A DNA stretch of 64,000 bases from Clostridium_AM tanneri. Lineage in GTDB: Bacteria > Bacillota > Clostridia > Clostridiales > Clostridiaceae. Numbering within the stretch: the first letter of the stretch is position 1; every line of letters begins with the position of its first letter. A program made the translations under genes and the position numbers. The notes beneath the pieces are model-generated. The model saw only the letters and a program-made list of their open reading frames with translations, searched no databases and was not told the origin of the DNA. The stretch covers positions 62,001-126,000 of the forward strand of contig NZ_JARUJP010000008.1 of NCBI RefSeq assembly GCF_033659955.1. Direction: 5' to 3'. Below are positions 1 through 7,564 of this stretch, in pieces.

Positions 1-297
1 ATCGGAAAGGATGAATTTGGGAGCAAGGTATATACTGTAGGCCGTAAATATAGTCCTGAGCTATTGATACCAGCTATAAAAGATATTTTTAATATAGCAG
101 GAGGAGAAGAAGAACTAAAAATAGTTGATACGCACCCAACGGTAAACATGTGGATGAAGATTGGAGGTTTTACTTCTAGGAAATTGGGTATAGTAAGCAT
201 AGGAAGGCCTATAGTAACCTACGGAACATTAAAAGCCTATAACAGTATTGCTGAAATAGTTAAGGGAGTAAAGAGCTCGATAAAAAAGGGCAAATAG
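1..297 (+). CDS. DUF3189-like protein, C-terminal part
   Basis: The reading frame is open from the first base of the window, so the gene starts upstream and only its last 98 residues are here. The visible part has a short VDTHP motif, then a hydrophobic glycine-rich stretch (MKIGGF, LGIVSIGRPI) and a basic C-terminus ending in KKGK. The pattern resembles the C-terminal half of DUF3189, a clostridial/bacillary family of unknown function; I recall this by pattern only. It runs toward the convergent cis-prenyltransferase gene. No function is claimed. Confidence 0.6.
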   Translation: MGKDEFGSKVYTVGRKYSPELLIPAIKDIFNIAGGEEELKIVDTHPTVNMWMKIGGFTSRKLGIVSIGRPIVTYGTLKAYNSIAEIVKGVKSSIKKGK

Positions 298-311
298 TAT
301 AGGATAGAAAA

Positions 312-339
312 AGCAGGTATGGTTTTGATTCTACCTGCT
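312..339 (-). terminator. Probable terminator of the cis-prenyltransferase gene
   Basis: An 8-bp inverted repeat (AGCAGGTA / TACCTGCT) lies between two convergent genes. Read on the minus strand the stem is followed by TTTTTC, so it best serves the minus-strand gene ending at 367. Confidence 0.55.
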
Positions 340-366
340 GAAAACTTACCTTAGTTATGTAAGGGA

Positions 367-1011
367 TTAACCCCCTAATGTAACATCCTGTTTATCATAC
401 CATTTCAGAGCGTCATATATATGTGAAGGCTTAAAGTCTGGCCAATAATCATCTATTATGTAGAAATCAGAGTACACAGACTGTACTGGTAGAAAACCAC
501 TAAGTCTTCTTCTTCCTCCCCATCTTACTATCAAGTCTACTCTGGTTATATCCGACGATTTTAAGGTGCCCATTATATATTTTCTATTGGTAGTCTCTAA
601 ATCCATCACATCACTTAAATCCCACTCCCAGCCATAGTTAACTAAAAAGTTTACTTTCATAGATCCGTCGCCAAAAGTCTTTCTTTCGGTGAAAGGCAGT
701 AGTTCTTTAGGAAACATAGGTGAGTCAGTATTTCCAACAACTAAGAGAGAAGCATCCTCTTTTGCAAGTATTTTAACTGCCTCTATACATGCTATTGTAA
801 AGGCTCTAGTTTGAACTGAGGGACGTTTAGTATTGTCAGTAGTAAAACCATAATAGGTTAACTCCTTTACGCCGAGTCCTTTACAAATTTTAAAAAGTTC
901 TAATCCGGGGTTTAATCCAGGGCCATAACCCTGTTCTTTATTTAAGCCATTTTTTACGGCCCAACGTCTATTTCCGTCTGGTATAATTCCAATATGATTT
1001 GGAATTCTCAT
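367..1011 (-). CDS. Undecaprenyl diphosphate synthase family protein (cis-prenyltransferase-like)
   Basis: This family condenses isopentenyl diphosphate onto allylic diphosphates in cis configuration to make the lipid carrier for cell-wall synthesis. Seen here: the N-terminal signature IPDGNRRWA with the catalytic Asp at residue 12, a central NYGWEWD motif in place of the usual NYGGR, and a C-terminal RxSGFLP segment. At 214 residues it is shorter than housekeeping UppS (about 245-250). It stands alone rather than beside cdsA/dxr, so it may be a paralogue with a different chain length or substrate. The start has a strong GAGGAGGTG ribosome site. Family sure, substrate unknown. Confidence 0.8.
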   Translation of the reverse strand: MRIPNHIGIIPDGNRRWAVKNGLNKEQGYGPGLNPGLELFKICKGLGVKELTYYGFTTDNTKRPSVQTRAFTIACIEAVKILAKEDASLLVVGNTDSPMFPKELLPFTERKTFGDGSMKVNFLVNYGWEWDLSDVMDLETTNRKYIMGTLKSSDITRVDLIVRWGGRRRLSGFLPVQSVYSDFYIIDDYWPDFKPSHIYDALKWYDKQDVTLGG

Positions 1012-1185
1012 ATCAAGACACCTCCTCTAAATACAGCACTAATCACAGTATTACCATTAGTTAGAAAAATTATTCCAGTAATCACCAAGAGATAAATAGA
1101 TAAGACTAATTAGGTTTAGGAAATCTTTACTAGCTATAATTAAGGTGACTTATTTAAATAATATTTGTATGGAGGTGTTATATTA

Positions 1186-1860
1186 ATGTTTAAACACGAT
1201 AAAAGCTTATTGCAAGATGTTAAAGTTGAAAGAGTAAACCCACAATATGCAGTATTACTGCAGGAACAACTAGGCGGTGCCAATGGTGAATTAAAGGCTG
1301 CCCTTCAATATATGTCTCAAAGCTTTAGAATAAAAGACCCAGCTATAAAGGATTTATTCTTAGATATAGCTGCAGAGGAAATGAGCCACATGGAGATGGT
1401 AGCACAAACTATTAATCTTCTTAATGGGCATGAAGTAAATGCTAGCCAAGTATCCGCAGGTAATATTGAAGCTCATGTACTTAGTGGCTTATCACCTATG
1501 TTAATAAACTCATCCGGTGATCCATGGACAGCACATTACGTAAATGTAACTGGAGATATCACGGCAGACTTACTATCAGATATTGCAGCAGAACAAAGAG
1601 CAAAGGTGGTTTACGAGTACTTATACCGTCAGATAAATGATAAGGAAGTAAGAAAAACTATAGATTTCTTACTAAATCGTGAAGAAGCACATAATGCTTT
1701 ATTTAGAGAAGCTTTAAATAAAATGAAAAATGAAGCATCAAATAAGGATTTTGGAGTAACAGAAGATTCAAGACTATACTTTGATTTATCAACACCAGGA
1801 AAATTCTTTGAAAATCCAAATCCAACACCACCAAGCTTTGCAGAGCCAAGGAGGAATTAA
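1186..1860 (+). CDS. Manganese catalase family protein (CotJC-like)
   Basis: Dimanganese catalases of this ferritin-like family convert hydrogen peroxide to water and oxygen; in spore formers, homologues (CotJC) sit in the spore coat. Likely metal ligands are visible: Glu35 in GGANGELKA, and Glu65 and His68 in AAEEMSHMEM, with a second half carrying EQRAK and REEAHN. ATG at 1186 is preferred over an upstream in-frame TTG (1165) because GGAGGTG at 1171-1177 sits 8 nt before it. The resulting 224 residues suit the shorter clostridial/CotJC type. Rubredoxin follows 99 bp downstream, consistent with an oxidative-stress role. Confidence 0.88.
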   Translation: MFKHDKSLLQDVKVERVNPQYAVLLQEQLGGANGELKAALQYMSQSFRIKDPAIKDLFLDIAAEEMSHMEMVAQTINLLNGHEVNASQVSAGNIEAHVLSGLSPMLINSSGDPWTAHYVNVTGDITADLLSDIAAEQRAKVVYEYLYRQINDKEVRKTIDFLLNREEAHNALFREALNKMKNEASNKDFGVTEDSRLYFDLSTPGKFFENPNPTPPSFAEPRRN

Positions 1861-1959
1861 GGGTTTATTTTAATCTCTGAATAATATAAATGGCGATTAC
1901 ATAAACTTTTACAGTATTACTTTTAGATCAAAATAACTATGTTAAAAGGAGAGATTTTT

Positions 1960-2121
1960 ATGACAAAATATTTATGTATTGCATGTGGATATATTTATGA
2001 TCCAGAAGTAGGAGACCCAGATAACGGTGTAGAACCAGGCACATCCTTTGAAGATGTACCAGATGATTGGGTATGTCCATTATGTGGAGTAGGTAAGGAT
2101 CAGTTTGAGCCAACAGATTAG
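1960..2121 (+). CDS. Rubredoxin
   Basis: A small electron carrier of 53 residues with one iron held by four cysteines. Both knuckles are visible: CIACGYIYDPEVGDP near the N-terminus and CPLCGVGKDQFEP near the C-terminus. Acidic residues and the DDWVCP aromatic core are typical. An upstream in-frame ATG exists at 1939, but AAAGGAGAG at 1945-1953 places the start at 1960. In anaerobes rubredoxin passes electrons to rubrerythrin, superoxide reductase or flavodiiron proteins; the manganese catalase upstream fits an oxygen-detoxification cluster. Confidence 0.96.
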   Translation: MTKYLCIACGYIYDPEVGDPDNGVEPGTSFEDVPDDWVCPLCGVGKDQFEPTD

Positions 2122-2166
2122 AATTGCTATTTTAAAAAAGTAAATAAAAAATATAATATTAATTAT

Positions 2167-2215
2167 TTAAAGGCTCTTTATAATCTAAAGTAAAGAGCCT
2201 TTAAGCAGTTTTTTA
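2167..2215 (+). terminator. Terminator after rubredoxin
   Basis: A perfect 14-bp stem (2167-2180 with 2191-2204, core AAAGGCTCTTTA) with a 10-nt loop, followed a few bases later by a T run at 2209-2214. Confidence 0.8.
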
Positions 2216-2251
2216 TAAGTATAGGTAGAATTAATGAATATCTTGATGATA

Positions 2252-3175
2252 CTAGAGATATTTTTGTAAAGAGGATATAAAAGGTTCCAGTTTCTCTACA
2301 AAGGGTATGTGCCCGCAGTTGTCTATAACTAGCAATTTACTGTTTTTAATCTTTCTATTTAATGATTCACCTTGTTTTAAAGGGACTATTCTATCATCCC
2401 TACCCCAAATTATAAGGGTATCTGTGTCTATAAGCGGAATTTTATCTTTTATCAGCATTCTATCTCCTTGTATACCGAACTTATATAAGGTTTTAATAGG
2501 TATCCGAAGAAGGATGGAATATATTCTATCAAATAATTTTTTATCAAAGTTTTTTTGGTCATAGAAGCCTAGCCTAAAGCAGAATTTTAAAAAATAATAG
2601 TTTCTAAAGGAAATTTTCAATAGAAAAATCCCCAAAAAGCTGAACTTTTTCATAAAGTTAGGAAGCTTAAGTATGTCTGTACAACCAGTAGCATCTATTA
2701 AAATTAATTTAGTTATATTTTCAGGGTGATAGTATGACATATTTAAGGCAACTTCGCCTCCCATTGAATGACCCATTAAAGCAAATTTATCAAAGCCCTG
2801 GGATACCATGAATTTCACTGCTAGTTCTGCCATGTTTTTTCTAGTATAGGTCAAGTTTAGATGTTTATCGGAAAATCCGAAGCCAATCAGATCTAGAGCA
2901 AAGATAGTATAGTTTTTTGAGAGAATATTAATTAACTTATCAAACATTAATAAGGAATTAATAAAGCCGTGTACAAGAAGTAAAGGCTTACCTTTACCTT
3001 TTTTAACATAGTTTATTCTTATTCCATTAATGTAAATATAATTAATCTGCTGTATCTCATCCGCATGCTGTCCCAGGAATTGGTTGTTAATGGTAATGAC
3101 CATGATAATATAGGATACAAGGGCTATAACTATTAGTAAAACCAATAACATATATTGAGCCAAATATATCACCAT
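2252..3175 (-). CDS. Membrane-anchored alpha/beta hydrolase
   Basis: An alpha/beta hydrolase-fold protein of about 307 residues. An N-terminal hydrophobic helix (about residues 5-28) should anchor it in the membrane. The catalytic core shows the oxyanion HGF motif, the nucleophile elbow GHSMGG, an acid in WGRDDRIVP and the histidine in CGHIPF. Substrate cannot be inferred; esterase, lipase or C-C hydrolase activity are all possible. The first ATG (3175) lacks a good ribosome site; a TTG at 3163 lies just after GGTG and could be the true start. Monocistronic. Confidence 0.82.
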   Translation of the reverse strand: MVIYLAQYMLLVLLIVIALVSYIIMVITINNQFLGQHADEIQQINYIYINGIRINYVKKGKGKPLLLVHGFINSLLMFDKLINILSKNYTIFALDLIGFGFSDKHLNLTYTRKNMAELAVKFMVSQGFDKFALMGHSMGGEVALNMSYYHPENITKLILIDATGCTDILKLPNFMKKFSFLGIFLLKISFRNYYFLKFCFRLGFYDQKNFDKKLFDRIYSILLRIPIKTLYKFGIQGDRMLIKDKIPLIDTDTLIIWGRDDRIVPLKQGESLNRKIKNSKLLVIDNCGHIPFVEKLEPFISSLQKYL

Positions 3176-3324
3176 CTTTTAATATAATATAAGTCTAGTT
3201 GACCCAAAACTAAGGATAAATATTCGTTAACTTTAGATTAAAGTAATTAATCTACTTACAGTAGAGATTTATTTTATAGCATATAAGAGAAAAAAAAGGA
3301 AAAACTATAATGGGAGGGATTGAT

Positions 3325-3888
3325 ATGGATGCTATAGATTTAATGAAAGAAGAACATAAAAATATAAAAAGAGGATTAGCTGTTATTAGAAAAATGTGTA
3401 TATCTATAATAGAGACTGGTGAAGTAGCTCAGGATGATTTCTATGAAATGATTGATTTTATAAGAAACTATGCTGACAAACATCATCATAATAAAGAAGA
3501 ATCTATTCTTTTTAAGAGAATGGAAGAGGTAATAGGAGATATGGTAAAGGCGCCTCTTTCAGGGATGCTTGTTGAGCATGATTTAGGAAGACTTTTTACC
3601 ACAAACCTTGAAGAGGCCTTAAAGAGAGTTAAAGAAGGAGATAAGGATTCAAGGGTAGATGTTATTGCAAATGCAGTAGGCTATACAGACTTACTTAATA
3701 GACATATAGAAAAAGAAGATAAGGCAATATATTCCTTTGCAAGAAGAGCTTTAAGTCCAGAAATACTGGAGGAAGTAAATAGTGAAGCAGGTGAAGTGGA
3801 GAAAATAGGGGAGGGAAAAAATACACAAGGCAATTACATGAGAATGTTAGATGAGTTAGAATCTAAGTGGAGTAAAAAAGGCTCCTAA
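3325..3888 (+). CDS. Hemerythrin-like domain protein
   Basis: A four-helix HHE-type protein of 187 residues that likely binds a diiron centre. Iron-ligand motifs seen: MKEEHKNIKRG near the start, DKHHHNKEE (about residue 55), LVEHDLGR (about 90) and NRHIEKEDKAIY (about 140). ATG 3325 is chosen over ATG 3310 because GGGAGGG at 3312-3318 fits it. HHE proteins of clostridia are linked to oxygen or nitric oxide sensing or handling. It sits about 1.1 kb from a DUF1858 gene; DUF542-type plus HHE modules are fused in the iron-sulfur repair proteins ScdA/YtfE, so the two may cooperate (inference). Confidence 0.85.
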   Translation: MDAIDLMKEEHKNIKRGLAVIRKMCISIIETGEVAQDDFYEMIDFIRNYADKHHHNKEESILFKRMEEVIGDMVKAPLSGMLVEHDLGRLFTTNLEEALKRVKEGDKDSRVDVIANAVGYTDLLNRHIEKEDKAIYSFARRALSPEILEEVNSEAGEVEKIGEGKNTQGNYMRMLDELESKWSKKGS

Positions 3889-3968
3889 AGACAGTGATAT
3901 TTTTTAATACTGAAGAAATTGTACCATAAAGAATAGAAGTTTAATTCACTTATTAAAGCATAATTTAA

Positions 3969-3994
3969 AGCCGGAGAGGTACTATCATCCGGCT
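3969..3994 (-). terminator. Weak terminator downstream of the 214-residue protein
   Basis: A 7-bp GC-rich stem (AGCCGGA / TCCGGCT) with a 12-nt loop. On the minus strand it is followed only by TTT, so termination strength is uncertain. Confidence 0.45.
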
Positions 3995-4000
3995 CAATAA

Positions 4001-4645
4001 TTATTTTCTTACAATTTCAAAAGTAGATTCATTACGATTTGCATTATAAACAAAGTTATCATTAGCATCTTCTACGAAGGATTTAATCCAAGCATCTCTT
4101 AATTCATAGAAAAAGCTTATATCTCCACTTACAGCATCCCAATAACCTCTATGAAGACACATTTCATTTTTCCATTCTAACTTGTCTTCAGTATTTACAG
4201 TTGTAACATTAACTCTGTCACAAGGCATTCCTTCTAAGATATAGTTATTTAAGGCCTGGTAAAGTTCAGGAGCACTATTAACTTCATATTTTGCAGCTGC
4301 ATCCCTGCCGCATTCACTACCCTGGCTAGAATAATGGTTAAGAGCTATATTTTTAACCTCTTCACCATGCTTATTTGTTAACTCAGTAAGTAATGCTGCC
4401 TGTCTTGTTTCAGCAATAGATATCTTGTTTTGAAGCCATCCATGAATATTTGAAACATCAATTAACTCTTCAATAGGCTTATCTTCTAAAGGGTGACCAT
4501 GTCTTTCTTGTATTTGATTATATAAAGCTTCTACATCCTTGCCGTATTTTTCTGTATAGTTTTTTACTAAACCTGCCTCTAAGTTTTCATATAATCTTAT
4601 TTTGTTAAATAACCAAGTATGAATTGGTGCTAAAAATCTACTCAT
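4001..4645 (-). CDS. Uncharacterised protein, candidate nitrosative-stress regulon member
   Basis: I do not recognise a family. The 214-residue soluble protein has an internal duplication: residues 8-45 and 67-104 share IHxWLxNKI followed by an alpha-helical stretch ending in a (Y/H)G-x-x-V pattern (TEKYGKDV and TNKHGEEV). The C-terminal half has single cysteines at 112, 142 and 163 (ECGRD, GMPCDR, EMCLHRGYWD) and many aromatics, suggesting a cofactor- or metal-binding domain. The ATG has a GAGAGGAGA ribosome site. It diverges from a DUF1858 gene, and both promoters carry a GTAAC-N4-GTTAC box at the same distance, so a CRP/FNR-family (HcpR-like) regulator probably activates both. Confidence 0.75.
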   Translation of the reverse strand: MSRFLAPIHTWLFNKIRLYENLEAGLVKNYTEKYGKDVEALYNQIQERHGHPLEDKPIEELIDVSNIHGWLQNKISIAETRQAALLTELTNKHGEEVKNIALNHYSSQGSECGRDAAAKYEVNSAPELYQALNNYILEGMPCDRVNVTTVNTEDKLEWKNEMCLHRGYWDAVSGDISFFYELRDAWIKSFVEDANDNFVYNANRNESTFEIVRK

Positions 4646-4708
4646 AATTATGTTCTCCTCTCTTTTTTACTTAACTATAAGCTTTGTTTTTCTTATTTTA
4701 TGAAATTC

Positions 4709-4750
4709 ATTATACTATTAAACATTTATTTTTTCTGTAACAGAAGTTAC
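4709..4750 (-). promoter_or_regulatory. Minus-strand promoter with HcpR/CRP-FNR-type box
   Basis: A perfect palindrome GTAAC-AGAA-GTTAC lies at 4737-4750. On the minus strand a TATAAT occupies 4709-4714. The palindrome centre is 29.5 bp from the near edge of the -10, which puts it close to -41.5, the class II position for CRP/FNR activators. There is no good -35, as expected for an activator-dependent promoter. Confidence 0.75.
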
Positions 4751-4855
4751 CGATTATTTAATTTATTTCTAGTAAAATTAAGAGACGGATAAAAACTTTA
4801 GGTTTTAGATGATTACTATTTTCTAGTTTTAATTATTAAAAAATATTTTGCATTG

Positions 4856-4897
4856 GTAACACAGGTTACAGAAAATAGGAATCAAATCTATTAAAAT
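4856..4897 (+). promoter_or_regulatory. Plus-strand promoter with HcpR/CRP-FNR-type box
   Basis: A second perfect palindrome, GTAAC-ACAG-GTTAC, at 4856-4869. On the plus strand TAAAAT at 4892-4897 is the likely -10, again 29.5 bp from the palindrome centre. The geometry matches the divergent promoter exactly, 119 bp away. Confidence 0.72.
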
Positions 4898-4971
4898 AAA
4901 ACTATAAGTAGTACATAAGAGAAATTAAAAATTATGATATAAGGTGTTTTTAAATATAAGGAGGGTTATAA

Positions 4972-5172
4972 ATGAAAATAACAGGTAGTACATTAATAGG
5001 TGAAGTTTTAAGAATGAGCGATAAAGCAGCTGAGATATTAATGAATCATGGAATGGGATGTGTAGGATGCCCATCTTCACAAGCAGAATCAATTGAACAA
5101 GCAGTAGCAATTCATGGAATAAGCTTAGATGCTTTATTGGCAGATTTAAACAAGGAAATCTTAGGAGAGTAA
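4972..5172 (+). CDS. DUF1858 domain protein
   Basis: A 66-residue protein that is a complete DUF1858 domain: a hydrophobic helix (LIGEVLRMSDKAAEILMNHG), then the signature MGCVGCPSS with a CxxC pair, then a helix with an AIHGIS motif. DUF1858 resembles the DUF542/ScdA N-terminal domain and often accompanies hybrid-cluster or other redox proteins; its exact function is not established. The start has a strong AAGGAGGG site. A CRP/FNR-type box at -41.5 suggests induction under nitrosative stress. Ends at a strong terminator. Confidence 0.9.
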   Translation: MKITGSTLIGEVLRMSDKAAEILMNHGMGCVGCPSSQAESIEQAVAIHGISLDALLADLNKEILGE

Positions 5173-5202
5173 CCATAGGAAAATTTAAAATAAATGTTTA
5201 AT

Positions 5203-5253
5203 AAAACCCTGTTGGGGATATATCTAAATAGGATATATCCCCAACAGGGTTTT
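5203..5253. terminator. Strong hairpin terminator after the DUF1858 gene
   Basis: A perfect 22-bp stem (5203-5224 with 5232-5253) and a 7-nt loop. The arms begin AAAACCCTG and end CAGGGTTTT, so A and T runs flank the GC core on either strand. Confidence 0.88.
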
Positions 5254-5369
5254 AATTTATGATGCAGCTTAGGTGTAAGTAATAGAATTATGGTTATTGA
5301 TATAATGGAATGATTAGGTTATACTTTTAAAAGTATATTAAGGTTATAGAATAGAGGAGGCTTTTGTAA

Positions 5370-5921
5370 ATGAACGCAATAGTTGAAAACATCAAAAATA
5401 GAAGAAGTATTAGAAGATATCTACCAGAGCAGATAAGGGATGAGGAGCTAAATACCATAATAGAGGCAGGTATCTATGCACCTACTGCTCATAACGAACA
5501 GCCATGGCATTTTACTGTTATACAGAATAAAGAATTGCTTGATCATATCAGTATAACAACTAAAGGCTTTATGACTAATTGTGGTGTAGATTGGATAGAG
5601 AAGATGGGAACCAATGAAAAGCTTCACCTTTTTTACAATGCACCTACAGTTATCATTGTTTCAGGAAAAAAGGAGGCCTATTCATCATTAACAGATTGCT
5701 CAGCAGCAATTGAAAACATGATGCTTGCAGCTGAAAGTTTAAATATAGGTTCCTGCTGGATTGGTCTTGTAAGCTTCTTTTTTGAACAGGAAGAAGAAAT
5801 GAAAAAACTAAACATACCGGAAGGATACACTCCTTATTATGCTGTTACCTTTGGATATAAGCAGGTGAGACCAACTAGAATTCCAGAAAGAAATAGAGAC
5901 GTAGTAACCTACATAAAGTAG
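5370..5921 (+). CDS. Nitroreductase family flavoprotein
   Basis: FMN-dependent NAD(P)H oxidoreductases of this fold reduce nitro groups, quinones or related substrates. The 183-residue protein opens with the FMN-phosphate signature NRRSIRRYLPEQI, then APTAHNEQPWHF, and has a central GSCWIGLV segment, all typical. A ribosome site GAGGAGG precedes the ATG. It stands alone between two terminators, downstream of the putative nitrosative-stress pair, but shows no GTAAC-N4-GTTAC box of its own. Physiological substrate unknown. Confidence 0.88.
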   Translation: MNAIVENIKNRRSIRRYLPEQIRDEELNTIIEAGIYAPTAHNEQPWHFTVIQNKELLDHISITTKGFMTNCGVDWIEKMGTNEKLHLFYNAPTVIIVSGKKEAYSSLTDCSAAIENMMLAAESLNIGSCWIGLVSFFFEQEEEMKKLNIPEGYTPYYAVTFGYKQVRPTRIPERNRDVVTYIK

Positions 5922-5957
5922 ATTTAAAATTATATATAAAATCTTTTTAACAATAAA

Positions 5958-5985
5958 AAAGGAGCAGAATAAAAACTGCTCCTTT
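5958..5985. terminator. Bidirectional terminator between nitroreductase and yitT
   Basis: A 10-bp stem AAAGGAGCAG / CTGCTCCTTT with an 8-nt loop and flanking A and T runs, located between convergent genes. Confidence 0.85.
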
Positions 5986-5998
5986 AAGTTTATAAAAA

Positions 5999-6847
5999 CT
6001 AAGCCATTTCAGCAAAACCTTCACCAAGGACTTCATTTACTTCATTTACTGTAATAAAAGCTCTGCTATCGATGTTTCCTATATAATCCTTTAACTTTAG
6101 AAATTGCTTTCTATCAACTACGGTAGTTATAACTTCGCTCTCATCATTTTTATAAGCACCTTTTGCGTAGTATATAGTAGCACTTCTATCTAATTCCTGC
6201 ATTATATAATTTTTGATAACTTCTCCTTCTTTGCTGATTATTGCTACCTGTTTATAAGTGTTAAGGCTTGCAATAACCTTGTCTATAACTGTAGAAGTAA
6301 CAATAACACCTAATATTGCATAAAGACCTTTATCTACTCCCAATATTGCTGTAGCAGCCATAGTAATGACAATATCCGCAGCTAAAAGGGATTTACCTAT
6401 GCTTACTTTAAAGTATTTATTTATTATTTTAGCAATTATGTCTGTTCCGCCTGTTGAAGCATTTTGATTAAATACAATAGCCATACCTAAGCCGCATATC
6501 AATATGCCAAAGATTAGCTGAACTAAAATATCATTACTTAATGGTTTAACATTAGGATGTACCTTTTCTAATAGTAAAACCATTCCAGAGATTGAAAAAC
6601 TACAAAAAATAGTTCTTCCGCCGAAAACAGGACCAATTACTATAATTCCAATTGTAAATAATATAATCTCCATAACCATCATTAATCCACCTATTGGTAA
6701 TTGAGGGAAGATGCTATTAATAATTATTGCAGCTCCACTTATTCCACCAGCAGCAATTTTGTTTGGAGCAAGAAAGAAATAGGTACCAATTGCAACTAAT
6801 AATCCACCAAGTAAAATTAAAAAATAACTCCTTAAGTTTTTCATCAT
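5999..6847 (-). CDS. YitT family membrane protein (DUF2179)
   Basis: A 282-residue membrane protein: an N-terminal region with about five hydrophobic helices (YitT_membrane), including an NQNASTGGTDIIAKI loop, and a C-terminal cytoplasmic DUF2179 domain (about residues 215-270, VVDRKQFLKLKDYI). The role of the family is unknown; transport or sensing has been suggested. The start at 6847 is chosen because AAGGAGGAA lies 8 nt upstream. An earlier ATG (6877) would begin only 2 nt after the T run of a leader terminator. Transcribed from a TTGACA promoter about 160 nt upstream with a structured leader. Confidence 0.88.
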   Translation of the reverse strand: MMKNLRSYFLILLGGLLVAIGTYFFLAPNKIAAGGISGAAIIINSIFPQLPIGGLMMVMEIILFTIGIIVIGPVFGGRTIFCSFSISGMVLLLEKVHPNVKPLSNDILVQLIFGILICGLGMAIVFNQNASTGGTDIIAKIINKYFKVSIGKSLLAADIVITMAATAILGVDKGLYAILGVIVTSTVIDKVIASLNTYKQVAIISKEGEVIKNYIMQELDRSATIYYAKGAYKNDESEVITTVVDRKQFLKLKDYIGNIDSRAFITVNEVNEVLGEGFAEMA

Positions 6848-6884
6848 ATAACATTCCTCCTTATTATATTTATTCATTAAAAAA

Positions 6885-6960
6885 GAGCATATGAATCCAA
6901 GAGAATAATCTCATCAGATTTATATGCTCTCATTACACACACAATAATAGGCCATTATGT
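6885..6960 (-). promoter_or_regulatory. Structured 5' leader of yitT with terminator hairpin
   Basis: Read on the minus strand, one imperfect hairpin (CACACATAAT pairing with ATTATTGTGTG, around 6936-6962) is followed by a second (GAGCATAT / ATATGCTC, arms 6922-6929 and 6885-6892 plus flanking AT pairs) and then six Ts at 6884-6879. The second is a good intrinsic terminator placed between promoter and gene, so transcription attenuation is likely. I do not recognise a riboswitch class. Confidence 0.55.
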
Positions 6961-7003
6961 GTGAATGTCTTTTCAAAAATTAAATATAACTTCATATATA
7001 AAT

Positions 7004-7033
7004 ATGTTACCACATGGAGTATTTACCTGTCAA
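7004..7033 (-). promoter_or_regulatory. Promoter upstream of the yitT leader
   Basis: On the minus strand TTGACA (7033-7028) is followed after 18 bp by TAACAT (7009-7004). This is a plausible sigma-A promoter giving a leader of about 150 nt before the yitT start. Confidence 0.5.
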
Positions 7034-7096
7034 TAGCTTTAATTCTATTATGTTTGATTATTAACTTTTATCAGACTACTTGTATGAAATTATGTA

Positions 7097-7564
7097 CTAG
7101 TCTAATATCTTTATAACTTCTACATCGTACTCTCCGTCTGGTGAAGCTACTGTTCTCTTTTGACCTACCTTTAATTTATATAGCGTACTTCCTAAAGGAG
7201 ACTCGATGCTTATTTTCATGTTTTTAGCGTCTGCTTCAACAGAACTTACTAATGTAACTTCTTCTTCATCATCTATATCATAAAACTTAACTACTGCAGT
7301 TTTGTTTATACCAAAGACATCTGCTTCCTCTGAGTCCTCTATTATAACTGCATTTTTTAACTGCTCTTCTAACTCCATTATTCTAGTTTCATTCATGGAC
7401 TGATCATCCTTAGCAGCAGAATAATCGGCATTCTCACTTAAGTCACCTTGAGCACGAGCATGTTTTAAAGCAGTTTTAATTTCTACCCTTTTAACTGTTT
7501 TTAAGTATTCTAACTCTTCTTCTAGTTTTTTCTTGCCAGCTTCTGTTAACATTACATTTTTCAT
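7097..7564 (-). CDS. greA: Transcription elongation factor GreA
   Basis: GreA rescues backtracked RNA polymerase by stimulating transcript cleavage. The 155-residue protein shows the N-terminal coiled coil with the acidic tip (ARAQGDLSENADY SAAKD) and the C-terminal FKBP-like domain ending GEYDVEVI. The ATG at 7564 follows AGGTGG; an upstream in-frame GTG (7573) overlaps that ribosome site and is less likely. It stands alone here rather than beside lysS as in many clostridia. Confidence 0.96.
   Translation of the reverse strand: MKNVMLTEAGKKKLEEELEYLKTVKRVEIKTALKHARAQGDLSENADYSAAKDDQSMNETRIMELEEQLKNAVIIEDSEEADVFGINKTAVVKFYDIDDEEEVTLVSSVEADAKNMKISIESPLGSTLYKLKVGQKRTVASPDGEYDVEVIKILD

Noticed and set aside
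4925..5176. An 83-codon minus-strand frame opposite the DUF1858 gene
   Set aside because: Entirely antisense to a well-supported gene with a strong ribosome site; Leu/His-rich shadow translation.
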